A DNA stretch of 64,000 nt from Populus alba (GCF_005239225.2 NC_133291.1:2418001-2482000), one strand, 5' to 3'; numbered from the stretch's first letter, positions 1 to 12,683 are shown. Translations and numbers: made by a program. The notes: generated by a model not told the origin, from the sequence alone.

Positions 1-130
1 CAGCTGGGTTTGAACTACAAATAAATTATTATCACCTAATATCATTTTTAACATCTGTCATCTCCTGCATCCTTTTTTAACTACATGCACAAAGTTTAAA
101 GAAGTATTGTCACAGCAAGTTGATTAAAAC

Positions 131-995
131 CTGAAGAATATCAAGGCATATGTTCCCAAATTGATCAACATTTGGATGGAAGCACATCGTCTCAAATTTG
201 ACTTGAGGTGGTTTGAAAGGGTAGTCTAGAGGAAAACGGAGAGAAAGCTTGTATGATAATCCCTCGTAGGCAGTTCCCTTTCCACCCATAATTGTGCCAA
301 TCCATGCAAAAATGCTCTCACCTTCAGGAAAAGCTGACACTCCTAGATCTCCTCCAATCATCTGCAGAAGAACAGGCCATCATCACTTGCCACAGTAAAA
401 ACTAAGGCTTAAATGTAACTTCCGCTGTTGTGTATATACTATAAACCTTTGAATCCTTTAGAGGATTTCTTTTCAATAAAGCCATTTCCATTACCAAAAA
501 CACAGTGCAGCAGCCCACCATATAGGGCAACAGTTCTAGTTCAATACACAAGACCAAGACTGGCGACCCAATAAAACATTAAAATCAAAGTTCATAATTT
601 TTTACAGTAAAGAAACGATATTTGCATACCATAAGAGACATTAATTCCTTCTGTAACCTACAAAAAAAAAAAAACCCACCAAGATCATTTCACTGCCTAA
701 AAAACTAAAACCAAAGAAACAACATATAAGATACTAACAGATACAAGGTTCCTGTCCTTCGATTAATTCAAAGAGAACCAGAAGAAGAAAATCAAGATTA
801 TAAAATGGGTTTTTCTTTCTTAAAAAGAAATTTTCAGGGGAATCAAACAGGAAATTCTTGAAAGAGAGACCTTTGAGAAACTGAGGCGGTGTCAGCTGTG
901 TTAGAAGGAGCAACAGGTTGCTTTGATGGAGTCGCTGGCACATGACGCCGATGCTGCGGAGAGTTATCAACCGTCTGATTTGGCCTCACCTCCAT
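131..995 (-). CDS. UBC20: Ubiquitin-conjugating enzyme E2, UBC19/UBC20 (E2-C) type, 3' part outside window
   Basis: The gene encodes an E2 that carries ubiquitin on a Cys thioester; animal E2-C/UBCH10 works with the anaphase-promoting complex in cyclin destruction. Three coding exons are visible: 871-995 (starts at ATG 995), a 28-nt microexon 630-657, and 131-361. The frame is continuous across both introns: 125+28 nt gives 51 codons, then 77 codons. Residues 1-43 are a Ser/Thr/Pro-rich tail typical of E2-C. The UBC fold follows, with DYPFKPP, the FHPNVD loop and the active-site Cys at about residue 123 in GNICLDIL. The third exon ends at ...DILQ followed by gtttta, where the next exon (DKWS... 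in the family) should join. No such exon lies in bases 1-130, so the gene continues off the left edge. The first 128 of about 180 residues are present. UBC19 and UBC20 cannot be separated here. Confidence 0.9.
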
Positions 996-2829
996 GACTA
1001 TTCTTTTACAATCAAAAGACCAACCAAGTCGATTCTTGCAGTGATCAAAATCAGGGGCAGATATGCAATCAACAAATGAATCAAATGCTTGATTTTTTTT
1101 TTTTTTTTTATATTCTTACAATATCGTTGTTGGAGGTCAAAGTGTTTGATTGCTTTTCTAAAACGAGAGTGAGACTGCATATAGAGCACACAGCCTGCCA
1201 CGACGTGCCCTCTTGAAACTTGAAAGAGATGGCGATCACAAATGCAATCGCATCTTATTAGCTCCTAATCACTCCCATTAGTTTTTATAGTATCGATTAG
1301 GCAGGCTTGCTTCGGATGTTAAATGGGTTTTGGTGAGAAATCTTATCGTAAATATTAATAATTACTCTTAAAGCACTTAAAATTTTTCAGGATTTGTTTC
1401 TCCTGTTATTATAATTATATAATGACTTTGAATATAATCGAAAAAGGTAGAAAAATGATATATATATATATATATATATATATAATGCATCGTATGATTA
1501 TAGTATTTAAAACTTAATAGAAACGAGACTTTCATCTTATTAACAACACCAAAGGATCATAATTGTTTTCCTAAGAAAATCAGTATCGATTTTTATATGT
1601 TTTTTTATTTATTTGTCTAGAAATTGGTATAAATTATTTTATACTCCTTTGTTTTTAATAACTCGCTGACAACCTGTGATGCTTGAAGTTGGACCTCCAG
1701 CTTATAATTCTTGGTAAGTTAAGTTTACATGGACCCCAAAAAACCTCCATCAGACTCTCATCTCAACTTTTGATTTGTCCCTCCATTTTTCTATTTTTAA
1801 TGCATTATTTCACTTGCAAAATCTCCACATGAAGCAACCACTCTGAAGAAATCCCAGGAAGTAGAGTCATTTTTGTAACTCAAGCACAACAAGGTTGAGC
1901 TGAGTGAGTCATAGCCCGAGTCCAATAGAACATTACCTTTTTACTGATTAATAGAATCACCCTTGAAAACAGCAGACCAGGATTAAAGATTTTCTCCATT
2001 AAGAATCGATCTTAACCTAGCCAATTGCAAATAAGATGACTTATCTATTCCCTAGGCTTCGCTTAACGCTTTTAATATCCACGCTCCGCTTTCACAGCTT
2101 ATAAAGACTTCCACCTACTGGCTCCAAACTCCGTTACCTTATTTCAGAAGGAGAGTGAAAGCCAGATTAAGGAGATGGATTTAGAGCTGGTCTGAAGGTT
2201 TTTTAAAATATAAATTGAAATAATATTTTTTTTATTTTTAAAATTTATTTTTATTATCAACTTATCAAAAGAATCTAAAAATCATTTTTTTTATAGCCAC
2301 AAAAACAAACTTATCGCAAGCCGGGTGTAAGTGGATAGAATCAAAGCAATATTTGCTGACAATATTTTATTCTTTGAAGATGGATCTCCAATAATACGAT
2401 CAAATAAAGTTCAAATTAAGCTTCATTATGATTGAAAGCGAACCATCAACTTCCAATACTAACAGGCAGTAAGGATTTGATTAAACAAATATCTGGCGGT
2501 GGCGGTGGCGGTTTTGCCACACCACTCATTTATAACGGGACTCCTCAACAGTGCAAGAAGCGTGAAAATCGTGGCAAAATCACCACCCAAATCGTGTAAG
2601 CAGCAGCATTCAACAGGACAAAAACTTGTGCATGGGAGACCAATTCTGCTCATCCGCTTGTCAAGGAAATGATTCTTGACAGAAGCTCAAGCCCTGCTTG
2701 CACATCTTAAAGCATAATATACACTAAAACCATGAGATGTCAGGTTTTTGAAATGGTTGTGTGTATATAATAAATAGGGGTAAAAATATTCTCTTAAGAA
2801 AGGAACAAGGAAGCTGTATGCTTCTGCTA
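996..2829. other. Intergenic: UBC20 upstream region and MLO downstream region
   Basis: No convincing gene is present. Bases 996-1250 are likely 5' leader and promoter of the E2 gene on the minus strand. A (TA)n microsatellite lies at about 1458-1484. Bases 2340-2829 follow the MLO stop codon on its strand and are probably its 3' UTR. The short ORFs here lack codon or family support. Confidence 0.5.
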
Positions 2830-5800
2830 TCATTTCCTAAATGTGAAATCACGAGCACTGCCAAGGTTAATTTCGTGTTGGGTACGGATGGAGCCAGGTC
2901 CTGGAGGCAATTGGATCGAGTTTGGATCTTGAATATGTGTGACTTGGTCCCTAACATCAGGACTTCCATGGTGTACATACTCATTAAGTTCATAATCACG
3001 TACAGAATTTGCTTCAGTATCCCATTGATCATTGTTGTAGTGATTTGAAAGCCTTGGAGAATTCGGGAAGCTATTAGGAGCAGTGCTGCTGCGGTGGTTA
3101 TGCAAGAGATGAACTGGCGACATACCATGAGTGGGAGTTTGTGGTCTGCTTGACATCGGTGTGTGAGACGCAGAATTCTTGCCATGTTTACTTTGCTTTT
3201 TGGCTGTAAGGTGCCAGGTTTTGAGTGCTGCTGCCACACGATCGTTAAACACTGTTGATCTCATGCTAGAACCCATCTGAGAGATCACCGGAAACAATGT
3301 CATTCACAAGATAACAAAATGTCTTACTGCTATGAGCTAGGCATTTTAATGACAATACTAACCTGGGTCACTAGAGCATAGAGAGGCAGAGTCACGTAAC
3401 TGCAGACGATCTGTATGATGACCCTGAAAATTCCCAGTTTACATCTTGTCAGCTATGCTTGAACCTTGTGAAATCAGTAAAAAATTGATAAAAAAAAGTC
3501 CTAACTATACAGAAGGTTTTAACTAGGGGGTACTTTTTTCATGCCTTTCAAAATGCTAACGAAACTCACCCCAATGTGATTCTGATGACAATAGCCTCGG
3601 TGCGAGCATGGTAGCAGGAGTTTATTGAAAATTCATACTGAAAGAGAAGGAGCAATTAGCCAGGCAGAATGTAAGTGAAAAGTCCACACTTCTTAGGTTC
3701 TTAGTAAACTTTAGACAATGAATGCAATGTACTTAGCATTGGTTTGAATTGTCCACAAAACAAGATGATGCTTCTTTTTTTCTTCTTTCAGGAAAAAAGG
3801 TGTTAAAGGATACGTTGAAGTAAAACGTTTCCTAAATCATGCTGTAAATGTTAAAAGGAAAACGGTAGAATTGCTCACCACACTCCATATGAAGAAAGCA
3901 ATCTGAAATGCGTTCTGCAATGAAGAAGGTTAAGACAACAAGTAAGCATAAGCATATGCATAAGCAGGAAGCATTAAGATGTTCAGATAAAATTAGATAC
4001 CGAGATGTGTTTGAGTACCTGAAAAAGAACTAGGTGAATGAGAAAGAGAAGGAATCGTGGGCGTCCAAACCAGAATAGGTCATCGCCTGGCTGAACAACG
4101 GGAGCACCCTTGACCACATCTCCTCTCTCTTGAATCCTTAGTCCCATTTGAGTTATGATCACTTGTAGCTTAGTTCCTATCGATAAAATTACCTGCAAAA
4201 TTGCCAATTAAATGTTATGACTTCCTGATGATCACAGAACTCGCAAGAGTAGGAAATTTATCGATCGATTATGATGGTAAAAGCAAAGGTTTTGGATGAT
4301 ATTTGTACTCACAGCTAAAGGAATAAATGGTAACCAAAGATGAGAGTTCCATCCTGTCACGAGTAACGAAACAATTCTTAGCCCTTCAACCAAATAACTT
4401 TTAGTACCTTATATCATCTGGGAACCAGTGCCAGAATATTTTGCTTACCATGTGTATCGGTCAGCAGGAGCAACACTGCCATGAACCATATAATTGGACT
4501 GCATACACAAAGTAAGGTTAGTATTCTAAAACAAACAATCAACCCGGGTAATTTACTGTTTCAAATGCTTGTAAGAACAGACCTGATCCCCACCACAACT
4601 TTAAAATCCTCATCAAGTGATCTGCTGATGTACTTTTGGAAGTCAAATCTTGTTTCGCTTCCAGGGGCCAAATGTGCCTGAAAGAAAGTACCATAACATT
4701 GTAACTCCGATAACGAGAAAACCTTGTCGGAGTAAAGATTGCGTAGAGTTTAAGACTTCAAGTATATATGCTTGGTAACTCACCGTGATAAATCCATGTC
4801 TCAATGTCATGTAATCAACCTTATTTACTGATCCAAGAAACTGTCTGAAGAAACACACCTGGTATAGGGGCAACCAAAAAAAAATGAGTTTCATATAAAA
4901 AATGAACTCCGGTGTCCTGAAAAGTACAGGCTACAATGAATTAAAATACTAATCATATCACTCATTCCTATAGTGAAACCGTGATCTACCGTATCTTGAG
5001 TTCAATACAGATTATGCAGTGTTTCGGTGATGATATCTTCATAGCGCACCTTGTTATTTCATAAAGGCAAATTCTTTAAGAAAAATCCACATTCAGCACT
5101 TACAATCCAAAGGAGAACTGGTGACTTGCTCCATAGTTGCATATGCCTCCTTCCAAATGATGTGTCTCTTGCAAACCTAAACCTCTCTGGATCTGCATTC
5201 CATAAAGTCATTTAAGTATGGATGCCTCAAATAGAAATGGTTGCCACTGACTGTAACATTTTTAACCAACTATTTCACTGAAAGTTGCTTGCTTCCATCC
5301 TTGTAAGTGTCATTTTGCATCTTTAACGAAATTGTAGGCAACAAATTATGATTTGATAATTGATCATTAAGCTAAGCTTTGACGAAAGACTTACCATTAT
5401 GGTATTGGTACTCAAGTGTCTTTGTTTCATTCTCCCATGTCTTCCACTTCCTCATCTGCATTTCAAGAAGCATTGAAGAGATCGATCCGTCAGAAAAGGG
5501 AAAGCAATTGAGCATATGAGATGAATAAATGTTAGTATTACAGTACCTTGGTTCTGCCTAGGAAATAGGTAATTATGCAGTAGAGCACATGTACAACTGC
5601 TAATATAAAGATGAAAATATGGAGCTGGTGGATTCCATATGATGATACGAGGGCCACTGTACCCTGAAACAAATGCAAGAATCAATGTTAAAAACCAGCT
5701 GCTAAAAAAATAGAGCTCGAGAGAATATATTCTGGGCTTACTTTCACCAATCCTAGCAAATTTATGAAATTAAGAATTGGTAGTCAAAGAATATGCAGAT

Positions 5801-6634
5801 CTTATGATTACCTCGCCACATGTGTCATATTTTGAAGCTAAAAAACGTCTCTGACTTTCTCCAGAATCCAAGAACTGAAGGAGCCTTCGACGATTCTCAT
5901 TAGAAGCTGATGACTTTTCCGCTTTTGCTTTCTCCTCCTGGTTAGGAGCGCAAGGATGCCAAGTGGCTGCAACACTTTTTGGAATGCAGATATCAGAGAT
6001 TGGTCCTTGTAATATTGTTAGGAACAAGGATATGAATCCCATAAGCATGAGCTCTACAAAAAAGCATGTCAGAACAGAAAGGGTCAGTTACCGTGTTTTC
6101 TGATATAAAAAAAAAACAAAAAAACCAATCGACTTTAAAACTGGCAGGAGCTTCTCAGACTAAAAATGGGTTACCTGCTTTAACTTTTTCAAGCGCTTCA
6201 ACTAAACCTATCTTGTGTTTTTTCTTCAACCACTGTAAAAGAAGTACAGAAAACCATCAGGTCTAAGCAACATAAATAGCCATTAAAAATTCTACTCCTT
6301 CAATTATAATTAAATGGGGACTGGCAGAACTTTAGTTCAATCGTCGGAACTGCTAACTCATTTTCCGTGAAAATAAAAGAGGGGAAAAAACACTTCAAAA
6401 TATACAAAACATGCTTGCATACTTTCAAGATTAACCAAGGTCTGAGTTTCCTAACATGGTGCATATCATCTACCTAGCTAAACCATTCAAAGAAGGCGCG
6501 CATGGGCATACCTTTTCCACAACATGAATTAGATGTTCAATAACGATTGAAATGGCAACCAAAACGAAGCAGACCACAGCAACAGCCCATGTTGGCGTCT
6601 CCTCAAGAGATATTGCTTTGTTTGTAGAAGACAT
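2830..6634 (-). CDS. MLO: MLO-like seven-transmembrane protein, clade V (MLO2/6/12 type)
   Basis: A plasma-membrane protein; clade V members in other eudicots act as powdery-mildew susceptibility factors and are described as calmodulin-regulated. Fifteen exons: 6512-6634, 6175-6232, 5812-6053, 5547-5663, 5395-5455, 5104-5192, 4784-4858, 4583-4677, 4449-4498, 4313-4353, 4019-4192, 3879-3914, 3570-3637, 3363-3423, 2830-3276. The phases are all consistent and give 578 aa, normal for the family. Residues 1-41 contain [12 protein letters not shown] and the first membrane span. Further spans lie near 62-80, 150-175, 260-300, 305-330, 355-385 and 400-428. The calmodulin-binding helix follows the last span ([12 protein letters not shown], about 444-455). 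The tail has [16 protein letters not shown] and ends in DFTFRK. The terminal DFTF tetrapeptide and the TPTHG motif are marks of clade V. No frameshift or missing core motif was seen. Confidence 0.95.
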
Positions 6635-7191
6635 CCTAGCTAGTATTACTAGTAACTCCTTCTAGTCCCTTCTACAGAACAACGGAAAAACTCACCAAGA
6701 ATTGAAACAGAATAGAAAAGACTGGCTAGAGGTTGATTCTATGAGCAATAAGTAGCAAGCTCAGCAGAAAATTATGCAGAGCTCTATGGTTGTTCTCTGC
6801 ATTTATTTTTCTTTTCTCTGCTGTGTGTTTAGAGAAAGATAGGCTTCGCTTCTTGATTTATACAAGTCTTGAAGGGGGGGATAAATGGATACCGAAACAG
6901 GGAGTTCAACTTTGACTGGTCCAGAGAGAGAGAGAGAGATTGCAATATATCCAATGTTCGAAAAAAAGTACAAAACAACGCGCAGGAAGTCAAGGCAAAA
7001 AATAAACAAGTTGATGAAGAAAAGTCTCTCCTCTCCTATGATAAACTAAAGGATTCCTCCTCGTTTGCTGGCTCGGTTCTAACCTTAATTGAAAACGACA
7101 TGTGTTAACAACTTATTTACTATTAATTACGAGATCAAATTGCTTTGACTTTGCTGGATGGATTTATTTCTTTAACCATCGACGAGTCTAT
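6635..7191. other. MLO upstream region
   Basis: This is 5' flank and probable promoter of the minus-strand MLO gene. It contains a short GA repeat at about 6925-6940, which reads as CT on the MLO strand. CT-rich stretches are common in plant leaders. I see no coding sequence. Confidence 0.4.
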
Positions 7192-8008
7192 ATATACTAG
7201 TTAGATTAACGTGCGACGCTCCAGGGTAAATTTTTTTATATAAAAAATATTAAAAAATTTAAAATTTAAAAATTTTAGATTTTTTCTGTAAAACTATATC
7301 CAAAAATTTTAGGTTTGTCAGCAATGTATGATCTAAGAGTAATATTTATAATATTAATAATAACATTAAACTTGCCTGACCCAAGTTTAAAGTGAGTCTG
7401 GCTGCAACACCAAACTCAAGAATATTGGATGTGGGTCTGAGCTATAAGGTCGTATCATAAAAGTATGATAATTAAATAGATTAATTAAAAAAACAAAGAA
7501 AAAAATCAACAGGAAGAAAAAAATTAATGAAGAAAAAGCAAAAAAAAATGAATTAATAGGAGTTAACCCTTTAAACTAGGTTATCATCTAAAACCTGGGA
7601 TTCGCGTCATGAAAGTTTGATAACTAAATAGAAAAAAAAAATGATGGGTTAATCCATCAAACCAAGTTAACCCGTCAAGCTCATGATACTTATCATGAAA
7701 GTCTGATAATTAAATAGAAAGAAAATTAATTTTAACAAACTAAACTAAATTAAAAAAATCCGGGTTAACTCGTTCAAATTAGATTAACCTATTAAATCTG
7801 GGATCCGTATCATAAAAATCTGATAATTAAATAAAAAAATTTAACATTAACAAACTAAATTAAAAAAAATTAAAAAAACTAAAAAAAAATTTATATAATA
7901 TAATTATAATTATAATAATATAATATATTAATAAGTAAATATTAAAAATGGGAAAGTAAAATGTGTGGGAAACCTACGTTAGCTTTCTCGTACCTTTTAG
8001 AGTATTAC

Positions 8009-8087
<79 letters not shown>

Positions 8088-9098
8088 GTGTGGAAAAGTA
8101 TCGTAGCTTTTCCACACCTTTTATATATTAGTATTGTTTCAACTTTTTTGTTTTTTTTTTTACTTTTTTCTTTATGTTTTTATCTTTTAGTGAATTTTTT
8201 TTGTTTAATTTAGTTTGTTAATGTGGAAAAAAAAATTATTTAGTTATCAAACTTTCATGACACGGCTTTCAGGATTTGACAGGTTAACCTATTTTGACGA
8301 GTTAACCCAGATTTTTTTTTTGTTTTTTTTCTTTTTAATCAATTTTTTTTTTTTAGTTTAGTTTGTTAATTTTTTTTCGTTTAACCCATTAATTTTTTTT
8401 TCTATTTAGTTATCAAACTTTCAAGCCGCAAATTTCCAAATTTGACAGGTTAACTCAAGTTGATTTATATTTTTTTTTCTTTTTTCTCATTAGTAACAGG
8501 CGTATGTCTTTTTTTTTTTATCTTTTTAATTAATTTTTTTTCGTTTAATTTAGGTTGTTAATGTTTAATTTTTTTCTATTTAGTTATCAAACTTTCATGA
8601 TACGGATCCTGGGTTTGACAAGTAACATGGTTTGACGGGTTAGCCCAGTTAATTTTGGGTTAACCCATCATTTTTTTCCTATTAAATTATCAAATTTTAA
8701 TGACACGAATCCAAGGTTTGACGGGTTAACTTGGTTTAAAGAGTTAACCCAGTTAATTCAGATTTTTTTCTTTTTCTTCATTAATTTTTTTCTTTTATTG
8801 TTTTTTTTAATTAATTTATTTAATTATCACACTTTTATGACATGGCCTTACAGTCAAAACCGCATCCAATGCTATTGGCTCTGGTATTGCAGCTAGACCT
8901 ACTGGGTCATGCAAGTTTAATGTTATTATTAATATTATGAATATTACTTTTGGGCTAGACGTTACAACCAAACTCAAAATTCTTAGACATAGCGTTGCAG
9001 AAAGACTTAATACTTTTAAATCTTAGCTTTTTCTTGATATTTTTTATATAAAAACAAATTAACCAACTGCATCGCGCGAGTCATGTAACTAGTATATA
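7192..9098. repeat. 1.9 kb fold-back (palindromic) repeat with (TA)n centre
   Basis: The left arm (7192 to about 8009) and right arm (about 8082-9098) are imperfect inverted copies. The outer ends match: TATATATACTAGTTA with a nearby GTGCGACGC on the left, and its complement with GCGCGATGC on the right. Further in, both arms carry the same order of motifs: a CTGCAA(T/C)ACCA block, a GGATGYGG block, then several degenerate modules of a TATCA-AACTTTCATGA-CACGG-GTTTGACGGGTTAACC type. I saw no transposase. It is probably a non-autonomous fold-back or MULE-like element. I could not define a target duplication because the ends merge into TA repeats. Confidence 0.75.
8010..8081. repeat. (TA)n microsatellite, about 35 units
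   Basis: An uninterrupted TA run sits at the centre of the fold-back repeat, between its two arms. Confidence 0.95.
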
Positions 9099-10339
9099 TA
9101 TATTCATTGTTGGAATTCGAACTACTCTCTAACAAACTTAACTTTATTGGCTAAGATTGATACAAATTATTATTATTATTATTATTATTATGGCCACCAT
9201 CAATTCTTTATGTGCATACTGAAGCAAAACACATGATTTGGGAGTTTTTATTTCACAAATTTATTCTGACCCTTGAAGGAGTGAAGTGGAGGAGAAGAAC
9301 CATCCATGGCGGGACGAGCTGATCGGGGGTTGTTTGGTTGCATTTTTTTTAATCAAATTCTTAAAACAAGTAATAGCTTGAGAAATAAAGTACCCATGCA
9401 TTTCCCTGATCTCGATGTGGATATTTATATGCCTTCAATATATCCGATTAATAGAAAAATAAATTTAGCTTGAATATTTAAATAATTATGTTGAGCTCAC
9501 GGGATTAGCATAATATTTCTTAATCTCGCAAGGTTTTGGGAATTAAGTTGGCTCAAGAGATGAATAATATTGTCCCCCACTGAATCCCCAGCTAGCACGA
9601 ACCGTTGACTTTTCTTTCCTGGCTGACTGGTCAACTCTTGCATGCAATAATAAGTTCTTATCATTGAAACAGTCATTGCTGACCGATCAGTGCATGTCCA
9701 TTTCGATTGGCCGTTAGCGCCGAGGAATCAGTGAAGCCTAGGAAAATTCTACTGCTTCTCGAGATAATGGTGACTTTGATGACAATTTCTAGCTAGGCCA
9801 TGAAATGTACATGTGCTAGCTAGTGATTCGTGTGAGTCCAAATCCGTACGTGCCAAGACATTTTCAGTCTCTTCGAGACCCTCCCATAACGTGTAAACGA
9901 AAGCCGTGAGGCTTCCCAGATTGACTGCAAGGAATCAAGAATTGTCCAGTAAATTGGTGGTTTATATTGCAGTGGAAAATTATATGTATACTGAGCTTTT
10001 TGATGATTAAGTCTCCCCCTTGTGTCTTTCACGGAGGCTTTGGATGAGATTATAGAGAGAAAATATTGAGCATTCCTTAGAAATATCAATTGTTATTGCA
10101 TTAATGCGACCATTGAACTGGTGTTGATGAATAAGCCAAAAGTCCAAGAATCGATTGGCCATGAGAGAAATTTATGTGATTTTGTTTAATTTTTCTTTAG
10201 CCAAAAGTCCAAGAACATTAAATGGCCAAGAGAGACATTTATGTGATATTTGTGCACGGCTGCACGCAACGCAAGTCGTGTTTTCAAAGTTATTATTTTT
10301 TGTTTTGATTTTTTTATTAAAAAAAATAATAAAATGAAA
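9099..10339. other. Intergenic, with (ATT)n microsatellite
   Basis: Contains an (ATT)n microsatellite at about 9168-9192. A minus-strand ORF of 89 codons at 9820-10089 has no recognisable family. Bases 10141-10245 hold two near-copies of a short sequence (GCCAAAAGTCCAAGAA...GGCCA(A/T)GAGAGA). I see no real gene. Confidence 0.5.
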
Positions 10340-10644
10340 TTTTTTATATAAAAAAAAACTGAAATCGGTTCGAATTGATCGATTTCAGTTCAGTTTTTTA
10401 GGAAAAAAACCTATTCAAACCGGTTTAGCTCTGTTTTTTTCAGTTTTGACTTGGTTTTTTTCGGTTTGGATTCTGTTTGTTTTTTTTTTATTTTAGATTT
10501 ATAAAACCGAAATCGAACCGGTCAGTTTTTTTAAAATTTTAATCGGTTTAATTGGTTTATTTTTATGATTCGATTTTTTCAGTTATTTTTTTCTAATTTT
10601 CTCAATTTAATTATTTTTTTGATTTTTTTTACTCACCCCTATAC
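10340..10644. repeat. Truncated hAT-like element fragment rich in AACCGGTT motifs
   Basis: The stretch is dense in ACCGAAATCGG, GGTTCGAATTG and AAACCGGTTTA motifs and closes with ACTCACCCCTATA. This resembles the end of the complete element at 34001-34922, whose terminus is TGAACACCCCTA. No matching left terminus is visible, so it looks like a truncated relative. Confidence 0.5.
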
Positions 10645-11010
10645 ATTGCATATATTATATGTACATATGCCGTGGGATTCATCATTGGCCATTTGTGTTT
10701 TCCTAGCTAGTCGGTAAAGCTCTTAAATTAATACATCATTCTATGACAATCCTCGATTTAGTCCTTTCATGTAAGATTGTTGCAAACTTTTAAAACATGT
10801 CCGGTTCTCTCTTTTTTTAAAAAAAAAAAAAAACCAGCTTTTAAATAGAAATCATCGACGGATTTGAATAGAAGGCGAAACTAAGAATGTTTTATGCATT
10901 AAAGACGTCACTGAAGAAAACAATAAGGACCCAATCGAGAATTTGTTATAAGCTGGGGGCTTGTACGAAGCTTGCCCTTATCCAAACCTGTGAAGCAAGT
11001 GGGATATTCA

Positions 11011-11202
11011 GGGTGTGTTTGGTATTGCGGTAGCTTTTGTGGTTGTGGTTTAAAAAAAAGTTGTTTTATAAAAAGTACTTTTAGTTGAGGTTGGTTTGAA
11101 AAAATAGGTGTTTGGTTAAAACTGTGGTTGAAGTTGAGGTTGAAGAAAAAGTAGTTTAATGTGTTTTGGTTAAAAAAATGCTTTTCAAATTGAGGTTATA
11201 AA

Positions 11203-11240
<38 letters not shown>

Positions 11241-12018
11241 TACTAATGATTTTTAATTTAAATATTGTAAATTTAATTACTTATATTACATCATGAAATA
11301 AAAAATATTTTATATAAAATATTTTTTATTATTCCATTAAACTATTTATAATTCCATTATGTACAAAATTTATCTGATAAGAATTACAGTTTTCATAATT
11401 TTTTTTACGTAGATAAAATATTATCAGGTATAAAAATTGATATTACAGTGCGAGTGAATTTAATTCACTCTATACTAGTTTTTCGGAAAAAAAAATATTG
11501 TTCACATTACAGTACAAGTGAATTTAATTCACTTTAAACTAGTGTTTTTTTTTAAAAAAAAAAATGTTAAAAAATTTAATACCTGAAAAAAAAAAAAGGT
11601 GAACAGTGCATTAGTGTACACTGTTTAACTAGTGTTTTTTTTTTTTAAAAAAAATAAAAATGTTAAAAAATTTAATACACTAAAAAAACGTGAACAGTGC
11701 ATTAGTGTGCACTGTTTAACTAGTGTTTTTTTATTTTTTTATAAAAAAAATAAAAATATTAAAACATTTAATACACGTAAAAAAAAGTGAATAATGCATT
11801 AGTGTGCACTGTTCATGCTAATTGCACTGTTCAGTGAACAGTGCAATTAGCATGCACAGTGCGTGAAAAGCATGATTTCATTGCTTTTCCTTACCTGCGG
11901 TCCGAACGTAAAAAACATGTGGGACCCATGAACAGTAATTCGCTTTTTTTCATTACCAAACGGCTGCCAACTGCGTTTTAAGTAAAACGCAGCCGCAACC
12001 GCTTACCCAAACACCATC
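11011..12018 (-). mobile_element. Tourist-like MITE family A, copy 1 (about 1.0 kb)
   Basis: The element starts GGGTGTGTTTGGTATTGCGG and ends in ...CAACCGCTTACCCAAACACC, which is its imperfect inverted complement. TCA occurs directly before the start and again at 12019-12021, a possible 3 bp TNA target duplication as in PIF/Harbinger elements. The subterminal segment (TTTGTGGTTGTGGTTTAAA, AGTACTTTT, GGTGTTTGGTTAAAACTGTGGTTG) recurs as its complement at the right ends of the copies at 36 kb and 62.6 kb. This copy is therefore in the opposite orientation. It holds an internal tandem array at about 11445-11850. No coding capacity. Confidence 0.8.
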
Positions 12019-12476
12019 TCAGTTTGCTTAAGTGGTGGGTCCCTATGTAGTCTTTTGGTTGGTTGGATAAAAACTTAGATAGATACTATATAGGTGATTT
12101 GTGATAGTATTTTGAAATATTTTTTTTCTAACATAAAAAAATATTTTAATAATTATATCTTTTTAAAAGCAGCAAGAAAATTTTGAAATTGAAATTCAGG
12201 TGATTCAATAAACTCTTAATTAACTTAATAATATGATTATATATAAAACATAGGATAGAAAAAAAAAAACAACGATTAATCAGAAAAAATAAACGTGATT
12301 AATGAAAATAAAAAAAATGAGAATAATAACCCTGGTTCGTATTTGAAGCTCACAAGTAATCAAGGTTGGTGTCCGTCCCTTTACACCCATGGGACCATAA
12401 TTAATGGTAAGTACAAGTTGACATCTCTTGTGCAAGTGGTTCATATCATTTATGAGACCGAGCAGGCTCTGTTTAA

Positions 12477-12683
12477 GGTAGTGTTTGGCTGAAAGTTTCA
12501 ATCTGTATTTCACCAAATTTTGATTTTTTTTTTGTTAAAATTAAGTATGGTATGTATTTTTTTAAATCATTTTTGATGTGATAATATCAAAAATAATTTT
12601 TAAAAAATAAAAAAACATCATTAACATATATTTCAGCACGAAAAACTATTTAAAAAACAATTATTACTTTAATGTCAAACACG
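12477..12683. mobile_element. Small MITE family B, copy 1 (about 207 bp)
   Basis: It begins TAGTGTTTGGC and ends TGTCAAACACGG. The core TGATTTTTTTTTTG-TTAAAATTAAGTATGG ... AAAAAACATCATT ... CAGCACGAAAA is shared with 62299-62503, and in reverse with 38475-38681. AT-rich and non-coding. Confidence 0.75.

Noticed and set aside
2724..3239. 171-codon minus-strand ORF
   Set aside because: It overlaps the last MLO exon in another frame; the 2830-3276 frame carries the calmodulin-binding helix and family tail, so this one is a shadow.
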